Positions 1 through 5,480 of a stretch of 5,480 nucleotides of DNA are shown here, in pieces. Source of the DNA: Chloroflexota bacterium (lineage in GTDB: Bacteria > Chloroflexota > Anaerolineae > Caldilineales > Caldilineaceae); assembly GCA_016199425.1 (NCBI GenBank), contig JACQGT010000516.1, forward strand, positions 1 to 5,480. Direction: 5' to 3'. Numbering within the stretch: the first letter of the stretch is position 1; every line of letters starts with the position of its first letter. The position numbers were made by a program, and so were the translations under genes. The notes beneath the pieces are model-generated. The model had not been told where the DNA came from and did no database searches. It saw only the letters and a program-made list of their open reading frames with translations.

Positions 1-1
1 C

Positions 2-2044
2 TTTGCATCCGGCGATAGTCTGATCTTCTATGCCCAGGCCTACACAGACCGCTACCAGGACTTCAACACCTGTTTCCTGACCTGGCAGCCAGGGGTGACC
101 GTCAACCCCAGCTATCGGGCGATTCTCCCCCGTACCCAAACCAACGACGACGGCCTGCCCCTGACCACCCGCATCACCCGCACGCTCCGCGTGGAGCAGA
201 ATCGCGAATACCGCTCTGCCTATGCCCTCGACCGCTCCGCCGACCATTGGTTCGATCTGCCGCTGCTGGTCAACAGCACCACACCCACCGCCACCCGCAT
301 CTACACCCTATCCCTGACCCAGCCGATCACAGCGGACGGCACGGCCTGGGTCACAGCCCATCTCTACGGGGGCAAGACCAGCGGCGCAACCACAGCCCAG
401 GGCTTCGAACTGTTGTGGAATGACGCGCCCATCGCTTCCGGGGTCTGGTTGGGCAATACGCCCTACACCCTGACTGTGCCCTTGTCTGCTCAGTACCTGC
501 AAGCCCACAATCAAATGACACTGCTTGCGGCGCGCTCTGCCATCAGCGGCGCGGAGTCGTTCTGGATCTCGCCCGATTGGGTTGCTCTCTCCTACCCGGC
601 CCTGGCCCAGGCCCAGGAGGATCGTCTGCTTTTGCTGCCTGATTCACTGCCGGACGGGCCGGCCCGCCTGGCCGTGACCGGCTTCTCTGCGTCCGAGCTT
701 CTGGTTTACGCCATTGACGATCCTCATCTGCCCCAGCGTCTGGTCAATCTCTCCGCCCAGCCCGCAGATTCGGGCTATGGGCTGGTTTTGCCTGTCGATC
801 GTCCGGGCGCTGCTTATGCCCTGGCCAGCGTCGACGCTCTGCTGTCGCCCCGCTCCATCGCTGTGGACCAGCCGTCGTCCTGGGCCACACCCGACCACCA
901 GGCCGACTATATCGCCATTGTCCATCGCCTCTTCTGGGATGCCATCGATCCCCTGCTGGCCCATCGCCAATCCGAAGGGCTGCGCGTGGCGAAGGTCGAT
1001 GTGCAGGACATCTACGACGAGTTCAATGATGGGCGTCTCGATCCGGAGGCGATCCGGGTCTTCCTGGCTTATGCCTATCACAACTGGAATGCGGGCGGCG
1101 AGTCGCCCCAGTACGTCCTGCTGGTGGGTGACGGCCACTACGATTTCAAGGGGGCGAGCGGCACGACCCTGGGCAATTTCATCCCGCCCTATCTGGTCGC
1201 CGTGGACCCCTGGCTGGGCGAGACCGCCGCCGACAACCGCTACGTGAGCATCGGCGGCCCCGACGACTATCTGCCCGCTATGAGCATCGGGCGCATCCCC
1301 GCCAACAGCCCCGGCGATGTGGCCGCGCTGGTGGAGAAGATTCTGGCCTACGAGAGCGCACCGGCGGCTGCCGAATGGCGCAACCGCGTAGTCCTGGTGG
1401 CCGACGCCGCCGATGACCCGGCCTACAATTTTCACGCGGTCAGCGAAGAGATGGCCGCCCAACTGCCCGCGGGGTACGCGCGCCAGCGTATCTACTACGG
1501 CCCCGACCACCCCGACGGCGACGCTATGCGCACGGCCATCCGCGGCGCGTTTGACGAGGGCGCGCTGCTGATCCAGTGGTTCGGCCACGCCTCCCGCTTT
1601 CGCTGGGGATCCGTGAGTATGTTCAACAGCGCGGATGTGCCCTTTCTGGCCGCCAACAGTAGCTGGCCGGTCACCTTCGACTACGCCTGTTGGAGCGGCT
1701 ATTTCGTCAATCTCCACCAGGACCGGCCCGCCCTGGCCGAAGCGCTCCTGCTGACGCCCCAGCGCGGCGCGGTCGCTGTCCTCGCCCCCAGCGGGCTGCA
1801 CGTGGGCAGCGCCCTGCGCCTGTTGAACCAGGGCATTGTGCAGGCCATCTTCGTCGATGGCGTTGATCGGCTTGGCCCGGCAGTGGACCAGGGCCGCCTC
1901 TATTTCGACGCCAACAGCCCGGCCTGGCGCGATATCATCGATACATCCATCCTCTTCGGCGATCCGGCCCTGAAGTTGGCCTTGCCTGGGCGCGGCACAG
2001 GTGATGGGCAACGGCTCTATCTGCCCGCCCTCTTTGGGAAGTAG
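2..2044 (+). CDS. Gingipain-type cysteine peptidase (family C25), 5'-truncated by the window edge
   Basis: The frame is open from the first base, so the start lies upstream; the GTG at 95 is internal. 680 residues are visible. The N-terminal part (FASGDSLIFYAQAY, later DHWFDLPL) resembles the beta-rich region that precedes the C25 catalytic domain. The catalytic domain begins near visible residue 300 (YIAIVHRLFWDAI) and continues with YVLLVGDGHYDF, DNRYVS and SIGRIPA. The candidate catalytic dyad is His529 in WFGHAS and Cys563 in DYACWSGYF. Their 34-residue spacing is close to that in gingipain R. The domain closes with LAEALLLTPQRGAVAVLAPSG and FGDPALKLALP, typical of the family. The family consists of secreted endopeptidases, so an extracellular or surface role is inferred; substrate specificity cannot be read. 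The protein ends in RLYLPALFGK rather than a Bacteroidota type IX sorting domain. The next gene follows after 83 bp with no terminator seen, suggesting one transcript. The family call is firm; the Chloroflexota-type tail is a recollection. Confidence 0.9.
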   Translation, partial: FASGDSLIFYAQAYTDRYQDFNTCFLTWQPGVTVNPSYRAILPRTQTNDDGLPLTTRITRTLRVEQNREYRSAYALDRSADHWFDLPLLVNSTTPTATRIYTLSLTQPITADGTAWVTAHLYGGKTSGATTAQGFELLWNDAPIASGVWLGNTPYTLTVPLSAQYLQAHNQMTLLAARSAISGAESFWISPDWVALSYPALAQAQEDRLLLLPDSLPDGPARLAVTGFSASELLVYAIDDPHLPQRLVNLSAQPADSGYGLVLPVDRPGAAYALASVDALLSPRSIAVDQPSSWATPDHQADYIAIVHRLFWDAIDPLLAHRQSEGLRVAKVDVQDIYDEFNDGRLDPEAIRVFLAYAYHNWNAGGESPQYVLLVGDGHYDFKGASGTTLGNFIPPYLVAVDPWLGETAADNRYVSIGGPDDYLPAMSIGRIPANSPGDVAALVEKILAYESAPAAAEWRNRVVLVADAADDPAYNFHAVSEEMAAQLPAGYARQRIYYGPDHPDGDAMRTAIRGAFDEGALLIQWFGHASRFRWGSVSMFNSADVPFLAANSSWPVTFDYACWSGYFVNLHQDRPALAEALLLTPQRGAVAVLAPSGLHVGSALRLLNQGIVQAIFVDGVDRLGPAVDQGRLYFDANSPAWRDIIDTSILFGDPALKLALPGRGTGDGQRLYLPALFGK

Positions 2045-2113
2045 AGCCAGTTATCGGTACGACCCGTTGGCATCTGAAAAGCGGGGATGGGGACACATTG
2101 GTTTCACTTTAGC

Positions 2114-2121
2114 AGAGGAGG
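2114..2121 (+). promoter_or_regulatory. Strong ribosome binding site for the beta-helix protein gene
   Basis: AGAGGAGG lies 6 nt before the ATG at 2128 and matches the anti-Shine-Dalgarno well, which fixes that start. I found no convincing -35/-10 pair or terminator in the 83-bp gap (2045-2127), so expression is probably by read-through from the peptidase gene. Confidence 0.8.
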
Positions 2122-2127
2122 CAGGCA

Positions 2128-4242
2128 ATGAAACGCAAGAGAATGCTCATACTGGTGGCTCTGGGATTGGCCCTGGCTCTCTTCGGCGCTCTGCCAACGG
2201 CGAGGGTGAGCGCGGCGACCTGTACGTCGACGGCAAGTGGTAACTGGAGCGCAGCAGAAATATGGACGGACTGCGGTAGCGGCATACCCCAAACCGGGGA
2301 TGCCGTCGTCATCGCCGCCGACCACACGGTGACCGTCGATACCGATACCGTCAGCCTCAGTAGCCTGACAGTTGGCGGGACGCTCACCTTTGATGCTACC
2401 GGTAGTGGGCGCGCCATGACGGTAGCCGGGGACGTGACGGTCAACAGCAGCGGTGCGCTGAACGTGGCCACAAGCGGGACAGCCACAACCCATACGCTCG
2501 TGATTGGGGGCAATTTGACTGTGGATGGCGTCTTAACCGCCGCCTCCTCTACACGCGTAATAGATGTCACTTTCAATAAAGCCGGCGATCAGACCGTCAG
2601 CGGCAGCGGCGGCATCACCTTCAAGAAGATCACCCTCAGCAAAGGGTCAGTGTCCAACAAAGTCATCGCCTCGCTTAGCCTGGCCGTTGGTTCCGGTGCG
2701 GGCGATTTCGACCCCAACAATGGCACATGGGAACAGAGCGCTGGGACACTGAGTAGAGGGGGTACTGCGAATGTCAATGTCGGGTCAAGCGGCGGCTTGA
2801 TTGTCAGCGGCAGTGGCAGCTTTTCATGCAACGGCTCCTTGATCAATGGGGGTACGCTCACCATTAACACAGCGGGCAGTTTGAGCGTAGGCAACGGAAA
2901 CGACCGCCTCGAAACGTCCAGTGGCGGGGTCACTACCCTGACAGCAGGTACTGTCAATATCAACGGACGGTTCACCCACGCTGATGGCAGCACAACAACG
3001 ATCGACGGGGCGACCATCCTTGTGGACCCCCAGGGTACATCCACATTGGGTGGAGCAAATGATGTTTTCCACGCAGCCGCCGCGGCCGAACTGACCATGA
3101 GCGGCGGCTCCATTACCATTGTCGATCCACTCGCTACATCGTCAGATACAGGTCGGGAAATCCTGATTGTGTCCGGTGCAGGAAGCAAGACCTTCAGCGG
3201 GGGCACCATCTATATCGGCGATGGGACGTCCACCACAGCAGGCAGCACAGACGGCTTCGAGATCAACAGTGGCGTCGCCCTGTTCAACTTGACAGTTAAG
3301 AACCAGGGGGGAGGGACAGATCGGTTCGCCAGGCTCATCACCAATCCTTTGAACCTGAACGGTAATCTCACGATTGAGTCGGGTGGCGAACTGAGGGCTG
3401 TCGACAACAGCCTGTCCAAGGCCGAGGGCACGGTGACCAACAATGGCACGCTCCAACAGACGGCCACCGTGAACAATAGTAGCTTCCACTTCGTCAATGT
3501 CAAGGGCACGGACAGCGCCGATCGCTACGCCGGCGTGGCGATCACGACGGCCAGCAACCTGGACAGCAGCACAGTGAAGGTGCATGGCAACCAGAACAGC
3601 TCCGGCGCGGCAGGGACGCCGGTCAATCGCTGGTATCAGATCGATCCGGCCAATGCCGGGACGGCCGACATGACCTTCCACTTCCTGTGCAGCGAAGTGC
3701 AGAGCGGCCAAACCCCGGCCACATTGAAGGTGTGGCGCTACAACGGCAGCACGTGGGATAATTTGGGCAACAGTGCGAATTCGGGCGACCCGTGTAGCGG
3801 GAGCGGTTCCGTGACGGTGAACGGGGTGAGTCTGGGGGCGGGTGAAGAGAAATATGTACTCAAAATCAACGATCCCCTGGCGGCGGCGCTGGAACGGTTT
3901 GAGGCCCGGGTCGAGGAAAACAGCGTCGTCATCGAATGGCAGACCGTCTCCGAACTGGAGCATCTGGGCTTCCACATCCAGCGCCGGGAGGACCGGGATC
4001 CGGCCTGGACGCAACGCACAGACACCCTCATCCCCAGCCCCAGCCCAGGTACACCCGATGGCCAGAGCTATCGCTGGGTCGACCGCGCCATCGCCGCCGA
4101 CGCCTTCTACCACTACCGGATCGATGCCGTCGATCTGCAGGGCGTTCTCCACCCCTTGCACGAACTGACGCTTGTGGTGGGCAAGCCTTTCCACCAGTGG
4201 TTGCCCGCCATCCTCGCCCCAGCCCCGGCGTATCTGCCCTGA
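2128..4242 (+). CDS. Secreted beta-helix-like protein with C-terminal fibronectin-III-like domain
   Basis: 704 residues. A signal peptide is clear: basic MKRKR, a hydrophobic core to about residue 22, and a VSA-A cleavage site near residue 29. The mature start (CTSTASGNWSAAEIW, then C-GSGIPQTGDAVVI) matches a motif common at the N-terminus of bacterial surface and adhesin-like proteins; Cys32 and Cys49 could form a disulphide. Residues about 70-430 are Gly/Ser/Thr/Asn-rich with recurring short units such as GGTLTF, GDVTVNSSGALNV, GGNLTVDG, GGTLTINTAGSLSV and GNLTIESGGEL, which suggests a parallel beta-helix. Residues about 430-580 (RWYQI at 501-505, LKVWRYNGSTW) look like a beta-sandwich segment. 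Residues about 588-684 resemble a fibronectin-III-like domain (VVIEWQTVSELEHLGF, YHYRIDAVDLQG). The tail is PFHQWLPAILAPAPAYLP. No catalytic motif is visible. A structural, adhesive or envelope role is inferred. The gene lies behind a C25 peptidase that could act on the same extracellular material, though nothing shows they interact. Confidence 0.85.
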   Translation: MKRKRMLILVALGLALALFGALPTARVSAATCTSTASGNWSAAEIWTDCGSGIPQTGDAVVIAADHTVTVDTDTVSLSSLTVGGTLTFDATGSGRAMTVAGDVTVNSSGALNVATSGTATTHTLVIGGNLTVDGVLTAASSTRVIDVTFNKAGDQTVSGSGGITFKKITLSKGSVSNKVIASLSLAVGSGAGDFDPNNGTWEQSAGTLSRGGTANVNVGSSGGLIVSGSGSFSCNGSLINGGTLTINTAGSLSVGNGNDRLETSSGGVTTLTAGTVNINGRFTHADGSTTTIDGATILVDPQGTSTLGGANDVFHAAAAAELTMSGGSITIVDPLATSSDTGREILIVSGAGSKTFSGGTIYIGDGTSTTAGSTDGFEINSGVALFNLTVKNQGGGTDRFARLITNPLNLNGNLTIESGGELRAVDNSLSKAEGTVTNNGTLQQTATVNNSSFHFVNVKGTDSADRYAGVAITTASNLDSSTVKVHGNQNSSGAAGTPVNRWYQIDPANAGTADMTFHFLCSEVQSGQTPATLKVWRYNGSTWDNLGNSANSGDPCSGSGSVTVNGVSLGAGEEKYVLKINDPLAAALERFEARVEENSVVIEWQTVSELEHLGFHIQRREDRDPAWTQRTDTLIPSPSPGTPDGQSYRWVDRAIAADAFYHYRIDAVDLQGVLHPLHELTLVVGKPFHQWLPAILAPAPAYLP

Positions 4243-4249
4243 AAAAAAG

Positions 4250-4346
4250 AACACGGATGGACACGGATAGGACGGATTCACACGGATAAAACGGTGCTTC
4301 TCGCCGCAACGCTGTCCTCATTCGTGCAATTCGTGGCACTTCGTCG
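4250..4346. repeat. Degenerate 10-bp-periodic CACGGAT / TTCGTG repeat with inverted arms
   Basis: Starting 8 bp after the preceding stop codon, CACGGAT-like units begin at 4252, 4262, 4271 (GACGGAT) and 4281, a period of 9-10 bp. After a 32-bp gap, TTCGTG-like units begin at 4321, 4330 and 4340 (TTCGTC), also 9-10 bp apart. The two unit types are near reverse complements differing at one base (CACGGAT against CACGAAT). Segment 4271-4287 can pair with 4329-4345 through 12 Watson-Crick and 2 G-U pairs of 17, leaving a 41-nt loop. Similar CACGGAT/CACGAAT clusters occur between genes in many environmental genomes as far as I recall; I know of no established function. It could act as a transcript 3'-end structure for the gene upstream. 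Confidence 0.65.
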
Positions 4347-4395
4347 TCTGCGGGCCGGCGGGGTGTCCGCGCGCGGTGGCTGGGTCCGCGGCGGT

Positions 4396-4421
4396 GGGGA
4401 AGCGGGGGGCGGTAGGGAGGG
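4396..4421 (+). other. Potential G-quadruplex tract in the promoter region
   Basis: Four G-runs on the + strand (GGGG at 4396-4399, six G at 4404-4409, GGG at 4415-4417, GGG at 4419-4421) are separated by loops of 4, 5 and 1 nt, satisfying the usual G3+N1-7 pattern. The tract ends 5 nt before the TG of the upstream promoter and occupies the place where its -35 element would be. The surrounding sequence is generally GC-rich, so formation and function are only inferred. Confidence 0.4.
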
Positions 4422-4426
4422 TCCTG

Positions 4427-4435
4427 TGCTATAAT
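4427..4435 (+). promoter_or_regulatory. Upstream promoter P1: extended -10 (TGC TATAAT)
   Basis: A perfect TATAAT at 4430-4435 is preceded by TG at 4427-4428, an extended -10. The expected -35 position (about 4407-4412, GGGCGG) has no TTGACA likeness, which is acceptable for an extended -10 promoter. The predicted start is near 4442, giving a leader of about 100 nt before the ATG at 4545. Confidence 0.6.
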
Positions 4436-4469
4436 GGCGGGAGGGTACAAACTGGCTGCTCCAGCGCGA

Positions 4470-4498
4470 TTGACCGGCTGGGGTAGGTAACCTATAAT
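4470..4498 (+). promoter_or_regulatory. Downstream promoter P2: TTGACC-17-TATAAT
   Basis: TTGACC at 4470-4475 and TATAAT at 4493-4498 are separated by exactly 17 bp, a near-consensus housekeeping sigma promoter. The predicted start is near 4505, about 40 nt before the ATG at 4545. It should drive the small-protein/C39-peptidase operon. The two TATAAT boxes are 63 bp apart and both are followed by GG. Confidence 0.75.
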
Positions 4499-4536
4499 GG
4501 AACGGCATGAGCCGGATCCACGCATTGGAACGGGGT

Positions 4537-4542
4537 AAGGAA
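4537..4542 (+). promoter_or_regulatory. Ribosome binding site for the 130-residue protein
   Basis: AAGGAA lies just before the ATG at 4545. The spacing is short (2-4 nt to the purine core), but this is the only Shine-Dalgarno-like site, and it supports the ATG at 4545 over the later in-frame ATG at 4620. Confidence 0.5.
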
Positions 4543-4544
4543 CG

Positions 4545-4937
4545 ATGAGCGAAAATCCTGTTGCAGAAATTGAAATGACGGCGCTACCTGTGCCGGTCGA
4601 CGCCGAGGTACGATATCGCATGGACGTATCATTCCGCGTCGCTATCACTCCCATTGTCGCCCGTCAAAACGCCAATGTCTATTTGCTGATGAACGTGGGC
4701 AATATGCTATCTGCAGGCGAGCCTGTTCTGTCTCTGCGTAATCGCCCTTACTGGAAAGTGCCGATATACTGCGCATTTCCCGAGTTCAAGCGCCGGGAGA
4801 AGATCGGCGAATTGGCAGTGGACATGAACAGCGGTGCCATCTTGCTAGAGCAGTCTTTTCCCTCCTCACCCCAGGAGATCGAGCGTCATGCCGAAATCGC
4901 CTATGATGCGCTTACAGCATCATCAGCAGGAGCATAG
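4545..4937 (+). CDS. Small uncharacterised protein, partner of a C39-type peptidase
   Basis: 130 residues, with no signal peptide or membrane segment, so probably cytoplasmic. I do not recognise a named family. The core (residues about 45-101) contains VYLLMNVGNMLSAGEP, then YWKVPIYC (69-76) and GELAVDMNSGAIL (88-100). The last segment, a strand followed by a V-D-x-x-x-G-x-I turn, is faintly like one PepSY unit, a fold known from protease propeptides and inhibitors; this is a weak resemblance only. The C-terminus (EIERHAEIAYDAL) should be helical. The gene is first behind two good promoters. It overlaps the downstream peptidase gene by 50 nt in a different frame, which indicates coupled translation and a linked role, perhaps as a regulator, inhibitor or substrate of the peptidase. 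Confidence 0.75.
   Translation: MSENPVAEIEMTALPVPVDAEVRYRMDVSFRVAITPIVARQNANVYLLMNVGNMLSAGEPVLSLRNRPYWKVPIYCAFPEFKRREKIGELAVDMNSGAILLEQSFPSSPQEIERHAEIAYDALTASSAGA
4873..4877 (+). promoter_or_regulatory. Ribosome binding site deciding the C39 peptidase start
   Basis: AGGAG inside the end of the preceding gene lies 10 nt before the ATG at 4888. The alternative in-frame ATGs at 4903 and 4906 have no such site, so 4888 is preferred. Confidence 0.55.
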
Positions 4938-5480
4938 CGCCAGTTGCCTGGCAGCCTGCGTGGTCATGGCGTTGGCCTATTGGCAGCTTGAAATAAGCGA
5001 GACCGAAGTGCGGCGGATCATCCGGACAAAGCCCTATTCAGGCACTCATCCAGTGAACCTGATCAACCTGAGTGATCTGGGCTTCGATGCCTGGCCTTAT
5101 GAAGGCACTGAGTACGAGCTACGGCAGCGCACAGCAAGCGGAGAGCCGGTGATCGTATTCCTGTGGACAGGCGTCCTCCAACACTGGGCGGATCGGGAGG
5201 GAATAGACTATCAGCACACGGTGATCGTTGTGGGCTGGAGCGATGACGCCGTTTTTGTCCATGATCCAATCCTGCCGGATGGGCCGATTGAGATTCCCTG
5301 CCCACGCCCGCAAACTGGCCACCCAGGTACGGGATCCTGCCCCCCACTACCAGCACTCGGAGATGGCACTTCGTGCCCGCTTCACGATTGGCTACAACTA
5401 TCGCATGAGCAATGTCCTGGCGGCTATCGGGCGCGGCCAGTTGCAGGTCTTGGAGGATCGGGTGCAGGCCCGGCGACGCA
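4888..5480 (+). CDS. Papain-like C39-type peptidase, C-terminus lost at a junction near 5298
   Basis: The frame is open to the window edge (197 codons visible), but only residues 1 to about 137 look like a peptidase. The start region LQHHQQEHSASCLAAC fits the C39 layout (a Gln-containing lead, then the nucleophile), with Cys20 as likely nucleophile and Cys24 four residues on. His110 in YQHTVIVVGW and Asp126 in VFVHDP complete a plausible triad. GEPVIVFLWTGVLQHW is also typical of stand-alone C39-like proteins. There is no signal peptide, ABC-transporter domain or membrane segment in the visible part. After IEIP (134-137) the translation becomes Pro/Gly/Cys-rich and unlike the family. The same DNA in another frame encodes aminotransferase sequence, so the peptidase has probably lost its last 20-40 residues and continues with out-of-frame foreign sequence. 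It is translationally coupled to the small gene upstream. The substrate is unknown. Confidence 0.75.
   Translation, partial: MPKSPMMRLQHHQQEHSASCLAACVVMALAYWQLEISETEVRRIIRTKPYSGTHPVNLINLSDLGFDAWPYEGTEYELRQRTASGEPVIVFLWTGVLQHWADREGIDYQHTVIVVGWSDDAVFVHDPILPDGPIEIPCPRPQTGHPGTGSCPPLPALGDGTSCPLHDWLQLSHEQCPGGYRARPVAGLGGSGAGPAT
5300..5480 (+). pseudogene. Internal fragment of a DegT/DnrJ/EryC1-family sugar aminotransferase
   Basis: Codons starting at 5300 (one frame off the peptidase) read AHARKLATQVRDPAPHYQHSE, then, after eight extra residues, IGYNYRMSNVLAAIGRGQ and LEDRVQARRR up to the window edge. These are hallmark segments of PLP-dependent aminotransferases that make amino sugars for surface polysaccharides. 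In this family the segment lies past the middle of a protein of roughly 380 residues, with the PLP-binding lysine some 30-40 residues earlier. Here that upstream part is replaced by the peptidase gene, and the frame meets a TGA at 5222-5224. No complete N-terminus is possible, so the fragment is a 5'-deleted remnant or the result of a misjoin. The rest of the gene may continue past the window. Confidence 0.8.
5363..5386 (+). repeat. 24-nt in-frame palindromic insertion in the aminotransferase fragment
   Basis: Between HSE and IGYNYRMSN, which are normally contiguous in this family, 24 extra bases add eight residues (MALRARFT). The insert contains a perfect short palindrome, GGCAC-TTC-GTGCC (5365-5377). 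It can be read as a 21-nt core (5365-5385) flanked by a direct GAT duplication (5362-5364 and 5386-5388), like a tiny target-site duplication. That the segments are normally contiguous is from memory of the family. Confidence 0.5.

Noticed and set aside
95..97. GTG as the start of the C25 peptidase gene
   Set aside because: The frame is open upstream to the window edge and encodes family-like sequence (GDSLIFYAQAY), and no ribosome binding site precedes the GTG.
644..2011. Long open frame of 455 codons on the - strand
   Set aside because: It lies entirely antisense to the C25 peptidase, whose family motifs are clear. The translation is low-complexity and motif-free, as expected from GC-rich third positions on the opposite strand.
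1..2044. Type IX secretion cargo, because of gingipain likeness
   Set aside because: No C-terminal sorting domain is present. The protein ends just after the catalytic region with a short YLPALFGK tail.
4241..4249. A-run after the stop codon read as a terminator
   Set aside because: A + strand terminator needs a T-run after a hairpin. Here the A-run comes first and no stable GC hairpin precedes a T-run.
3142..4281. Open frame of 379 codons on the - strand
   Set aside because: It is antisense to the conserved C-terminal domains of the beta-helix protein and has no recognisable motif.
4252..4346. CRISPR array
   Set aside because: Units are only 6-7 bp at a 10-bp period in two orientations, far too short for repeats with spacers.
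4028..4654. Open frame of 208 codons on the - strand spanning the intergenic region
   Set aside because: It runs through the repeat array, G-rich tract and both + strand promoters. Its translation is Arg/Pro-rich without domain character.
5063..5356. Open frame on the - strand within the peptidase/aminotransferase region
   Set aside because: It is antisense to clear peptidase motifs and crosses the junction, with no domain-like sequence.

Overview
The window looks like a piece of a GC-rich bacterial chromosome, most likely from the Chloroflexota (Anaerolineae/Caldilineae-like). This is inferred from three things: two exported proteins ending in '-YLPA-' or '-WLPA-' type tails, which I associate with that phylum; a TGCTATAATGG-type promoter; and strong GC bias at third codon positions. 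No rRNA, tRNA or other decisive marker is present, so the assignment is tentative. All supported genes are on the + strand.

Region 1 (1-4242) encodes two probably co-transcribed exported proteins. The first is the C-terminal 680 residues of a gingipain-type cysteine peptidase (family C25) whose start lies outside the window. After an 83-bp gap with a strong Shine-Dalgarno, it is followed by a 704-residue secreted protein. That protein has a clear signal peptide, a long glycine/serine/threonine-rich beta-helix-like region, a beta-sandwich-like segment and a fibronectin-III-like C-terminal domain. Both proteins end in similar short LP-containing tails.

Region 2 (4243-4544) is a 302-bp intergenic region. 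It opens with a 10-bp-periodic degenerate repeat: four CACGGAT-like units, then three TTCGTG-like units, which together form imperfect inverted arms. A G-rich tract with quadruplex potential follows, then two good sigma-70-type promoters in tandem.

Region 3 (4545-5480) holds a two-gene operon driven by those promoters. The first gene encodes a 130-residue uncharacterised protein. The second, overlapping it by 50 nt, encodes a stand-alone papain-like C39-type peptidase with a visible Cys/His/Asp set. The peptidase homology stops at about 5298. From about 5300 a different reading frame encodes an internal fragment of a DegT/DnrJ/EryC1-type sugar aminotransferase, without its N-terminal half or PLP lysine. 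This is a gene-gene junction, either a real rearrangement or an assembly misjoin. The aminotransferase fragment itself carries a 24-nt in-frame palindromic insertion between its HSE and IGYNYRMSN motifs. The two points most worth checking are this junction with its insertion, and the small-protein/C39-peptidase pair.
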